Assembly: GCA_023249165.1 (NCBI GenBank)
Contig: JAHFDE010000053.1
Location: forward strand, 1-5,584
Length of the DNA: 5,584 nucleotides
Source of the DNA: Candidatus Methylomirabilota bacterium
GTDB lineage: Bacteria > Methylomirabilota > Methylomirabilia > Methylomirabilales > CSP1-5
Reading direction: 5' to 3'
Numbering within the stretch: the first letter of the stretch is position 1; each line of letters opens with the position of its first letter. Position numbers and translations under genes: made by a program. Positions 1-5,584 of the stretch are shown here, piece by piece. A model generated the notes under the pieces. That model did no database searches. It worked only from the letters and a program-made list of their open reading frames with translations, and was not told the DNA's origin.

Positions 1-2388
1 TTCGAGATGCTCGGCAACTTCTCCTTTGGCGACTACTTCAAGGAGGGGGCCATCGCCTACGCCTGGGAATGGTTCACGGTCGACCTCGGTCTGCACCCCG
101 AGCGGCTGTGGGCGACCATCTATACCGATGACGACGAGGCATTCCAGTTGTGGCAGAAAATCGCCGGCCTGCCATCCGAGCGGATCGTCCGGTTGGGGGA
201 GAAGGACAACTTCTGGGCGATGGGCGATACCGGCCCGTGCGGGCCATGTTCCGAGATCGTGATCGATCAGGGGTCCACAGTCGGGTGCGGCCGCCCCAAC
301 TGCAGCATCGAGTGCGACTGCGATCGATACCTGGAGCTGTGGAACCTGGTCTTCATGCAGTTCAACCGGGACGCCAGCGGAACGCTCACCCCGCTGCCGA
401 AGCCGAGTATCGACACCGGGGCAGGCCTCGAGCGGATCACCGCCGTCGTCCAGGGGGTATCCAGCAACTTCGATACGGATCTCCTGCGCCCCCTCATCAG
501 CGTTGTGGAGGAGCTCAGCGGGCGCTCCTACGGCGCGAAGGAGCGGGATGATATCTCCATGCGGGTCATCGCCGATCACGCCCGGGCGGTGACCTTCCTG
601 CAAGGCGACGGCGTCTACCCCAGCAATGAAGGGCGAGGATACGTGCTCCGGCGCATCGTCCGGCGGGCCCTGCGACACGGGAAACTCCTGGGCCTCGAGG
701 GACCGTTCCTCGCGCGGATGACGGGACGTGTGGTCGATCTTATGAAGGGACAGTACCCGGAGCTTCAGCAGAGCCGCGACCGGGTGGCGCGCGAGACGCT
801 TGCCGAGGAAGAACGCTTCGGCCACACCCTGCGGATGGCCATCCCGCGCCTCGAGGAGGCCATCGCAGAGGCGAAGGCGGTTCGCGGCGAACACCGTCTA
901 GGCGGCGAGATTCTCTTCAAGCTCTACGATACCTACGGTCTGCCCCGCGACATCGTCGATGAGATTGCCAACGAACACGGGATCCGGTGCGCCTGGGAGG
1001 ACTTCGAAAAAGAGCTTGAACAGCAGCGGGACCGGGCGCGCCTCCACGCGGCCGCCTGGTTCAAGGGAGCCGAGATTGCCCCCATCGTGCAGGATCTGGC
1101 CCTGTCCACCCCGACCTCCTTCGTGGGGTATGACCAGTCGAGAGTCGAGGCCGAGGTGATCGCCATCGTGAAGGCGGGACAGCCGGGCGAGGCCATCACC
1201 CAAGGCGAGGAGGCGGAGATCATCCTGGACCGCACCCCCTTCTATGCCGAGGCGGGAGGACAGGTGGCCGATCTCGGCATCGTGGAGGGAACGCAGGGCG
1301 TGGCGGAGATTGTGGACGTCCAACGGCCCCTGCCGACCGTCACGGTCCACCGGGTCAGGGTGGTCCGGGGGGTGATTCGCAAAGGAGAGCGCGTGCTGGC
1401 CGCTGTCGATGAGGGGCGCCGGAGGTTGATTGTCAAGAACCACACAGCCACGCACCTGCTTCATGAGGCCCTGCACCGGGTCCTTGGCGATCACGTCCGA
1501 CAGGAAGGTTCCCTCGTCGCCCCCGACCGCCTCCGCTTCGACTTTCGCCACTTCGGGCCGCTCACCGCCCCCGAGATCGCCCGCCTCGAACGGATGGTCA
1601 ACGAAGAGCTCTGGTGGAACCTCCCGGTGATGATCGAGGACGGGGTTCCCTACGAGGAGGCCCTCGCCCGGGGTGCCAAGGCGTTTTTCGCCGACAAGTA
1701 CGCGGATCGGGTCCGGGTTGTCGCGGTGCCCGGCTTCGGGCTTGAGCTGTGTGGAGGCACCCATGTCCAGGCCATCGGCGAGATCGGGATCTTGAAGATC
1801 GGGAGTGAGGGCAGTGTGGCGGCCGGCACACGCCGCATCGAGGCGTACACCGGCCCCGGGGCCTACGATTACCTCCTGAAGGAGGAGGCTGCTCTTCAGG
1901 AATCAGCTGAGGCGCTCAAGACCCGACCGCTCGACCTGCCAGAGAAGGTGGACAGGGTGAGCCGGCGTGGGGAGGAGCTGGAGCAGGAGATCCAGCGACT
2001 GCGGAGCCGTCTTGCGGTCACGCTCGTCGAAGAGCTGCTGAAACGGGTCGAGACGGTCGAAGGACTTCGCGTCATCTGGGGACGGGTCGAGCACTTCGAC
2101 CAGAAGGGGCTTCGTGACCTGGTAGACCGGCTCCGCGCCAAGCTTGGCACGGGGGTCGTTGTTCTGGGCACCCCCATTGATAATCGGGTTGGATGGGTGG
2201 TCGGGGTCACGGGTGACATCGTGCCGCGGGTCCATGCCGGCCAGCTTGTTCGAGAGTTGGCGCGCATGACCGGAGGGGAGGGGGGCGGCCGGGCCGACCT
2301 CGCCGAGGCGGGAGGGAAGGACCCCTCCAGACTCGACCACGCCCTCGCTCAAGTTCCGAGTCTCATCCGGCGGCTGCTCAGCCATTAG
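1..2388 (+). CDS. alaS: Alanyl-tRNA synthetase, 5'-truncated by the window edge
   Basis: Charges tRNA-Ala with alanine in the cytoplasm and clears mischarged Ser/Gly-tRNA-Ala. The frame is open from base 1 and enters in the class II catalytic core at FEMLGNFSFGDYF (motif 2 region), so roughly the first 80 residues and the true start lie upstream; the ATG at 7 is internal. Visible in order: GPCGPCSE followed by a cysteine cluster (nt 238-321) and WNLVFMQFNR; motif 3 GAGLERI (nt 418-438); the tRNA-recognition helices with GRGYVLRRIVRRALRHG; FYAEAGGQ at the start of the editing region; the editing-site zinc ligands HTATH (His codons 1441 and 1453) and CGGTH (Cys 1750, His 1762); a charged coiled-coil linker (about nt 1870-2060); and the C-Ala domain with GGGRADLAEAGG near the end. 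It has 795 codons here, so about 875 in full, normal for the family. No frameshift was seen. It ends in TAG, whose last base is the first base of the downstream inverted repeat. Identification is essentially certain. Confidence 0.98.
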   Translation, partial: FEMLGNFSFGDYFKEGAIAYAWEWFTVDLGLHPERLWATIYTDDDEAFQLWQKIAGLPSERIVRLGEKDNFWAMGDTGPCGPCSEIVIDQGSTVGCGRPNCSIECDCDRYLELWNLVFMQFNRDASGTLTPLPKPSIDTGAGLERITAVVQGVSSNFDTDLLRPLISVVEELSGRSYGAKERDDISMRVIADHARAVTFLQGDGVYPSNEGRGYVLRRIVRRALRHGKLLGLEGPFLARMTGRVVDLMKGQYPELQQSRDRVARETLAEEERFGHTLRMAIPRLEEAIAEAKAVRGEHRLGGEILFKLYDTYGLPRDIVDEIANEHGIRCAWEDFEKELEQQRDRARLHAAAWFKGAEIAPIVQDLALSTPTSFVGYDQSRVEAEVIAIVKAGQPGEAITQGEEAEIILDRTPFYAEAGGQVADLGIVEGTQGVAEIVDVQRPLPTVTVHRVRVVRGVIRKGERVLAAVDEGRRRLIVKNHTATHLLHEALHRVLGDHVRQEGSLVAPDRLRFDFRHFGPLTAPEIARLERMVNEELWWNLPVMIEDGVPYEEALARGAKAFFADKYADRVRVVAVPGFGLELCGGTHVQAIGEIGILKIGSEGSVAAGTRRIEAYTGPGAYDYLLKEEAALQESAEALKTRPLDLPEKVDRVSRRGEELEQEIQRLRSRLAVTLVEELLKRVETVEGLRVIWGRVEHFDQKGLRDLVDRLRAKLGTGVVVLGTPIDNRVGWVVGVTGDIVPRVHAGQLVRELARMTGGEGGGRADLAEAGGKDPSRLDHALAQVPSLIRRLLSH

Positions 2389-2517
2389 TGCCGTTCCAAC
2401 TCATTGGGCCGAAGGCGGGTAAGGCCTGTTCCGACCTACGAACGGGCCGAGGATGGCAGCGAGCCCGCACTTAGCACGGCACGCCTCTGTACTGCGTGGG
2501 AAAAGTTGGAACGGCAC
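2388..2517. repeat. Perfect 14-bp inverted repeat enclosing a foldable 102-base interior (possible structured RNA)
   Basis: The arm GTGCCGTTCCAACT (2388-2401) is exactly complementary to AGTTGGAACGGCAC (2504-2517). Inside, on the plus strand, GCGGGT 2415-2420 can pair with GCCCGC 2463-2468 (one G-U). Nested in it, 2423-2431 pairs with 2440-2448 (9 bp, one G-U) around an 8-base loop. A third hairpin is 2480-2484 / 2494-2498 with a 9-base loop. This resembles a long closing stem holding two arms. No T-run follows either end, so it is not a classic intrinsic terminator. I could not match it to tRNA, tmRNA, 6S RNA, SRP RNA (no GGAA-type apical motif), T-box or a riboswitch. There is no obvious target-site duplication for a MITE. 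The strand is undetermined. The repeat is seen directly; its function is unknown. Confidence 0.6.
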
Positions 2518-2526
2518 GAGGGGATC

Positions 2527-2555
2527 TTGAAATACGGGCGACAGCGTGGTATACA
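2527..2555 (+). promoter_or_regulatory. Candidate sigma70-type promoter for psd-pssA
   Basis: A -35-like TTGAAA (2527-2532) and a -10-like TATACA (2550-2555) are separated by exactly 17 bases. TGG directly before the -10 gives an extended -10 (TGnTATA). AT-rich hexamers at this spacing stand out against the GC-rich surroundings. Transcription would start near 2561-2563, leaving a very short leader of about 18 bases that just contains the ribosome binding site. If correct, psd-pssA is transcribed independently of alaS and the inverted-repeat element lies outside the psd mRNA made from this promoter. This rests on sequence match only. Confidence 0.5.
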
Positions 2556-2564
2556 GGGCGTCTC

Positions 2565-2570
2565 GGAGGT
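2565..2570 (+). promoter_or_regulatory. Ribosome binding site fixing the psd TTG start
   Basis: GGAGGT is a near-perfect anti-16S match, placed 9 bases before TTG at 2580. The in-frame GTG at 2496 lacks such a site, overlaps the 3' arm of the inverted repeat and would add 28 residues with no resemblance to Psd N-termini. No in-frame ATG lies between. The site therefore favours the TTG start. Confidence 0.75.
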
Positions 2571-2579
2571 TGCAATCGC

Positions 2580-3221
2580 TTGGGTGTTGGGGGACAGGGA
2601 AGGACGTTCGCCATAGCCTCCGAGGGGTGGCCCTTCATCCTTCCCCTGCTGGGAGGGGCGTTGGTCCTCTGGATGTTTGGCCTTCAGGGGGCCGGCCTCT
2701 TCCTGGTGTTGCTTGCCGGAGCGGTGTGCTTCTTCTTTCGGGACCCAGAGCGGCGCCCCCCCGGCGAAACCGGGGCGATTCTGGCCCCGGCTGATGGACG
2801 GGTCGTTCGGATCGGACCACCCGTGGACGGACGACGGGGGACCGAGATCAGCATTTTTCTCTCCCTCTTCGATGTCCACATCAACCGCGCTCCGTGCGCC
2901 GGCCGGATTGCGGAGGTGGTTGCCAGCCGGGGGACGTTCAGGGTCGCGTGGAAGGCTGAGGCCTCGCAGGTAAACGCCCGGACCCTGATTCGCATTCAAG
3001 GAGATATCGGGGACATCTTCGTGCGACAGGTGGCTGGCATTTTGGCTCGGCGGATCGTCACGTGGGTTCGACCCGGGCAAGAGGTACGGGCGGGAGAACG
3101 GATCGGCATGATCCGTTTCGGCTCCCGGGTGGATCTGCTTCTGCCCGAGGGGGTGCGTCCGCGCGTGCGAATCGGGGAGCACGTGCGAGGCGGTGAGAGC
3201 ATCATTGGGGTGGTCGCATGA
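2580..3221 (+). CDS. psd: Phosphatidylserine decarboxylase proenzyme, short pyruvoyl type
   Basis: Decarboxylates phosphatidylserine to phosphatidylethanolamine at the inner face of the cytoplasmic membrane, the last step of PE synthesis. With the TTG start chosen from the GGAGGT site, the protein is 213 residues, the usual size of the short bacterial Psd class. Two hydrophobic stretches (about 18-33 and 35-53) should anchor it, followed by FFRDPERRPP. Catalytic landmarks are Asp72 in APADGRV, His100 in FDVHINRAP and Ser182 in RFGSRVD. Self-cleavage before Ser182 would give a beta chain of 181 and a pyruvoyl-capped alpha chain of 32 residues. QVAGILARRIV is typical of the family. One oddity: the conserved NER motif reads Asn132-Ala-Arg134. 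The stop TGA overlaps the pssA start (ATGA), so the substrate-making and substrate-using enzymes are coupled. A longer GTG start at 2496 is possible but unlikely. Confidence 0.95.
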   Translation: MGVGGQGRTFAIASEGWPFILPLLGGALVLWMFGLQGAGLFLVLLAGAVCFFFRDPERRPPGETGAILAPADGRVVRIGPPVDGRRGTEISIFLSLFDVHINRAPCAGRIAEVVASRGTFRVAWKAEASQVNARTLIRIQGDIGDIFVRQVAGILARRIVTWVRPGQEVRAGERIGMIRFGSRVDLLLPEGVRPRVRIGEHVRGGESIIGVVA

Positions 3222-4009
3222 AGCGGGAAGGGCGGCGCCGCGGGGTCTACATCCTGCCAAGCATCCTGACCATCGGGAATCTCTTCTGCGGATTCTACGC
3301 CATTATCGCAGTCTCTAAGCATGACTACTCCAAGGCGGCGTTAGCCATCATCATCGCGCTCGTGGTCGATTTCCTGGATGGGGCGGTCGCACGGATCGCA
3401 AAGGCCACCAGCGATTTCGGGGTGGAGCTGGACTCGTTGGCCGACCTGGTTTCCTTTGGGGTCGCCCCCGGGATGCTGGCCTACGTGTTCGCCATGCGGC
3501 CCTTCGGGCGCATCGGATGGCTGGCGGCCTTCCTCTTTGCGGCGTGCGGGGCGCTCCGCCTGGCCCGGTTTAACGTGCAGACCAGGAAGCTCGACAAACG
3601 CCACTTCGTGGGGCTCCCCATCCCGGCAGCGGCAGGGATCATCGCCTCGACCGTCCTCTTTCTCGGCGATGACCCCTCCCTCAAGATTCTCGAGGTGCAG
3701 GTCCTTTCGGCGGAGGTCACCTCGGCCCTCATCGTGGTTTTGGTCGCGGCCACCGCCTTTCTCATGGTAAGTAAGGTCCGGTACCGCTCCCTGAAAGAGA
3801 TTGATATTGCCCGACGGCGTCCCTTCACGATTCTCGTCAGCCTGCTCCTGGCCATGCTGATCATTGCCTCGGAGCCGAGCCTCCTCCTCTTCGGCCTTTT
3901 CTTCCTCTATGCCCTCTCCGGTTTCCTCCGCTACCTCCCCTTCGGGCGCAGGCGCGTCCTCCTTGGTGAAGAGCTCGAGCTTACGCCGGGGGAGCCTCGC
4001 TCCCCGTGA
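3218..4009 (+). CDS. pssA: CDP-diacylglycerol-serine O-phosphatidyltransferase (phosphatidylserine synthase, type II membrane form)
   Basis: Transfers phosphatidyl from CDP-diacylglycerol to L-serine, making phosphatidylserine and CMP; the product is the substrate of the adjacent Psd. The 263-residue protein carries the full CDP-alcohol phosphatidyltransferase signature D-x2-DG-x2-AR-x8-G-x3-D-x3-D: Asp51, Asp54-Gly55, Ala58-Arg59, Gly68, Asp72, Asp76. The four aspartates bind divalent metal and the nucleotide. The basic start (MKREGRRRG) is followed by YILPSILTIGNLFCGFYA, a hallmark of PssA within this superfamily. Hydrophobic segments near 11-31, 38-52, 84-110, 133-150, 166-184 and 203-236 make it polytopic. 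GALRLARFNV and GLPIPAAAG are also typical of PssA. The C-terminal tail from about 241 is charged and probably cytoplasmic. ATG at 3218 overlaps the psd stop by four bases with only a weak upstream site, suggesting translational coupling. The last codons and stop lie inside a strong hairpin. Confidence 0.96.
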   Translation: MKREGRRRGVYILPSILTIGNLFCGFYAIIAVSKHDYSKAALAIIIALVVDFLDGAVARIAKATSDFGVELDSLADLVSFGVAPGMLAYVFAMRPFGRIGWLAAFLFAACGALRLARFNVQTRKLDKRHFVGLPIPAAAGIIASTVLFLGDDPSLKILEVQVLSAEVTSALIVVLVAATAFLMVSKVRYRSLKEIDIARRRPFTILVSLLLAMLIIASEPSLLLFGLFFLYALSGFLRYLPFGRRRVLLGEELELTPGEPRSP

Positions 4010-4028
4010 GGGAGGGTTCCCCCGGCGT
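3983..4028 (+). terminator. Long GC-rich hairpin across the pssA stop codon (possible terminator, attenuator or mRNA end)
   Basis: ACGCCGGGGGA (3983-3993) pairs perfectly with TCCCCCGGCGT (4018-4028). The stem continues through 3994-3996 / 4015-4017 (one G-U). After a 3-base bulge (3997-3999) it goes on through CTCCC 4000-4004 / GGGAG 4010-4014, leaving a 5-base loop (4005-4009) that contains the pssA stop TGA. The downstream sequence has only a loose pyrimidine-rich stretch, tandem CTCATT at 4037-4048, rather than a T-run. Intrinsic termination would therefore be weak. It may partly separate psd-pssA from leuA, or protect the mRNA 3' end. The pairing is seen directly; the role is inferred. 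Confidence 0.45.
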
Positions 4029-4127
4029 GCACAGCACTCATTCTCATTCGTCGATGGATCGGACAGACCCCCAGGGTCATCGTGTCCACACGGTGATGTC
4101 GTACAGGCATGACGAGAGGAGAAAGCG
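4029..4127 (+). promoter_or_regulatory. leuA leader region with small hairpins and ribosome binding site
   Basis: These 99 bases between the junction hairpin and leuA hold GACCC-CCA-GGGTC (4066-4078), a compact 5-bp hairpin. A weaker imperfect stem follows with outer pairs CATC 4078-4081 / GATG 4095-4098; it shares base 4078, so the two could compete slightly. GAGGAG at 4116-4121 lies 6 bases before the leuA ATG and is a good ribosome binding site. I saw no convincing promoter, T-box motif or leucine-rich leader peptide. Confidence 0.35.
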
Positions 4128-5584
4128 ATGGCGACGCGGATTTTGATCTTTGACACCACGTTACGCGACGGAGAGCAGTCTCCCGGGTACAGCATGAATA
4201 CACGGGAGAAGCTGGAGCTGGCCCGCCAGCTGGCCCGACTGCGCGTTGATGTCATCGAGGCGGGGTTCCCCATCGCCTCCCCGGATGACTTCGAGGCCGT
4301 CAAGGTCGTCTCCCAGAATATTCGGGAGGGGATCACGGTTGCCGGCCTGTGCCGCACCCGGGAGCAGGACATCGACCGGGCCTGGGAGGCCCTGCAGCAC
4401 GCGGAGCGGCCCCGGATCCACACCTTCATCGCCACCTCGGACATCCACATGCAGTACAAGCTGAAGATGAGCCGGGAGGAGGTGATGGAGGCGGCGGTCC
4501 GGGCCGTGCGGCGGGCCCGCGGGTACACGGACGATGTGGAGTTCTCGTGTGAAGATGCCTGCCGGACGGATCCGGATTTTCTCTGTCAGATGGTCGACGC
4601 GGCCATCAAGGCGGGGGCGACGACCATCAACATTCCGGATACGGTGGGATACGCCATGCCGTGGGAGTATGGGGAGCGGATTCGCACCCTCATGGAGCGC
4701 GTCCCCAACATCGACAAAGTAATCGTGAGTGCCCACTGCCATAATGACCTGGGCCTGGCCGTTTCAAATTCCCTGGAGGGGATTCGGCAAGGGGTACGAC
4801 AGGTGGAGTGCACCATCAACGGCATCGGGGAGCGAGCGGGAAACGCCTCGCTCGAAGAGATCGTGATGACCATCCGGACTCGGCGCGACCTCTTGAATGC
4901 GGAGACGGGGGTGAACACCGAGGAGATCTACAAGACCTCGAAGCTGCTCACCACCATCACGGGCGTTCCGGTCCAGCCGAATAAGGCCATTGTCGGCGCC
5001 AACGCCTTTGCCCATGAGGCCGGCATCCACCAGCACGGAATGCTCTCGCACGCGCTGACGTACGAGATCATGACGCCGCAATCGGTGGGGGTGCCGCAGA
5101 GTCGCCTGGTGCTGGGCAAGCATTCAGGCCGCCACGCGCTCAAAAAGCGACTCCAGGACCTGGGGGTCGATCTCAACGAAGAGGATCTCAACCGCGCCTT
5201 CGTCCGCTTCAAGGAGCTCTGCGACAAGAAGAAGGAGGTCTTCGACGATGACCTGCTCGCCATCGTGGAAGAGCAGGTGCTGGCCACTCCCGAAACCTAC
5301 GTCCTCGAGCACCTCCAGTTCGCCAGTGGGACGAATATGATCCCCACGGCCACGATCCGCCTGAAGAAGCACGATGAGATCTTTCAGGAATCGGGATGGG
5401 GCGACGGGCCGGTCGATGCGACCTTCAAGGCTATCGATCAGATTACCGGAATCCACCCGAGGCTGAAGGACTATAGCATCCGGGCGGTCACCTCGGGCAA
5501 GGACGCCCTGGGAGAGGTGATGGTCTCCATCGAGGTTGACGGCCAGACGGTCATCGGCCGCGGGACCTCGACGGACGTGATCGA
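4128..5584 (+). CDS. leuA: 2-Isopropylmalate synthase, 3'-truncated by the window edge
   Basis: Condenses acetyl-CoA with 2-oxoisovalerate to give 2-isopropylmalate, the first committed step of leucine synthesis, in the cytoplasm. The frame is open for 485 codons from ATG 4128, preceded by GAGGAG at 6 bases. The N-terminal TIM barrel begins with RILIFDTTLRDGEQSPG, giving catalytic Arg13 and metal ligand Asp14. VDVIEAGFP follows. SAHCHNDLGLAVSNSLEG supplies metal ligands His203 and His205, and GIGERAGNASLEE supplies Asn239. HEAGIHQHGML belongs to the linker region near the active site. From about residue 390 (TYVLEHLQ) the leucine-binding regulatory domain starts, with GDGPVDATFKAI, so feedback inhibition by leucine is expected. 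The type I enzyme is usually around 510-520 residues; the last 25-35 are missing here. GERAGNASLEE and the regulatory domain favour LeuA over homocitrate or citramalate synthase, although substrate choice cannot be proved by reading. Confidence 0.96.
   Translation, partial: MATRILIFDTTLRDGEQSPGYSMNTREKLELARQLARLRVDVIEAGFPIASPDDFEAVKVVSQNIREGITVAGLCRTREQDIDRAWEALQHAERPRIHTFIATSDIHMQYKLKMSREEVMEAAVRAVRRARGYTDDVEFSCEDACRTDPDFLCQMVDAAIKAGATTINIPDTVGYAMPWEYGERIRTLMERVPNIDKVIVSAHCHNDLGLAVSNSLEGIRQGVRQVECTINGIGERAGNASLEEIVMTIRTRRDLLNAETGVNTEEIYKTSKLLTTITGVPVQPNKAIVGANAFAHEAGIHQHGMLSHALTYEIMTPQSVGVPQSRLVLGKHSGRHALKKRLQDLGVDLNEEDLNRAFVRFKELCDKKKEVFDDDLLAIVEEQVLATPETYVLEHLQFASGTNMIPTATIRLKKHDEIFQESGWGDGPVDATFKAIDQITGIHPRLKDYSIRAVTSGKDALGEVMVSIEVDGQTVIGRGTSTDVI

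Noticed and set aside
7..9. ATG at 7 as the real alaS start
   Set aside because: Residues encoded before it (Phe-Glu) continue the conserved FEMLGNFSFGDYF motif deep in the catalytic domain, so the gene is cut by the window edge.
898..1764. 288-codon minus-strand open frame inside alaS
   Set aside because: It lies fully opposite well-conserved AlaRS codons, and its product is rich in Gly/Pro/Asp/His with no recognisable domain. This is the usual antisense shadow of GC-rich coding DNA.
2388..2517. SRP (4.5S) RNA, 6S RNA or a MITE as the identity of the inverted-repeat element
   Set aside because: The SRP apical motif (GGAA-type loop with AGCAGCC) is missing on both strands. The length and bubble layout do not fit 6S RNA. 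No target-site duplication flanks the arms (left flank ends ATTA, right flank begins GAGG). None can be fully excluded without a covariance-model or genome search.
2404..2616. 70-codon plus-strand frame in the alaS-psd gap
   Set aside because: Begins at a TTG with no ribosome binding site, crosses the inverted-repeat element and the psd promoter, and overlaps the psd start in another frame. The product resembles nothing I know.
2436..3260. 274-codon minus-strand open frame opposite psd
   Set aside because: Product rich in Pro/Gly/Arg/Ser without family features; antisense shadow of psd.
4054..4146. Possible 30-codon leader peptide upstream of and overlapping the leuA start
   Set aside because: Contains no leucine codons and no good ribosome binding site, and its Arg/His-rich product does not fit a leucine attenuator peptide.
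3341..4528. 395-codon minus-strand open frame opposite pssA, the junction and the 5' part of leuA
   Set aside because: Low-complexity Arg/Ser/Glu/Gly-rich product with no domain. It overlaps two certain genes on the other strand, so it is explained by codon bias.

Overview
The window is GC-rich bacterial chromosomal DNA (G or C at most third codon positions) carrying four housekeeping genes, all on the plus strand: the 3' nine-tenths of alaS (alanyl-tRNA synthetase), complete psd (phosphatidylserine decarboxylase) and pssA (phosphatidylserine synthase), and most of leuA (2-isopropylmalate synthase), which runs off the right edge. No mobile genes, CRISPR arrays, tRNAs or rRNAs were seen. The order psd-pssA-leuA, the short pyruvoyl Psd and the type II PssA resemble arrangements I recall from deltaproteobacteria-like and related deep lineages (Geobacter-type, Nitrospirota, NC10/Methylomirabilota). 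The phylum is inferred and cannot be fixed from this window.

Layout: alaS fills 1-2388. A 191-base gap follows (2389-2579). Its first two thirds hold an unexplained element bounded by a perfect 14-bp inverted repeat (2388-2401 / 2504-2517) with further hairpins inside. Its last third holds a good sigma70-like promoter (2527-2555) and a strong ribosome binding site that point to a TTG start for psd at 2580. psd and pssA overlap by four bases (ATGA) and are probably translationally coupled. Together they convert CDP-diacylglycerol plus serine into phosphatidylethanolamine at the membrane. A long GC-rich hairpin (3983-4028) spans the end of pssA, with the pssA stop codon in its apical loop. A 99-base stretch with smaller hairpins then leads into leuA (4128 to the edge), the first committed enzyme of leucine synthesis.

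The genes themselves are ordinary. The parts worth a second look are the structured element after alaS, the pssA/leuA junction hairpin, and the NER-to-NAR change in Psd. I found no clearly new multi-gene system.
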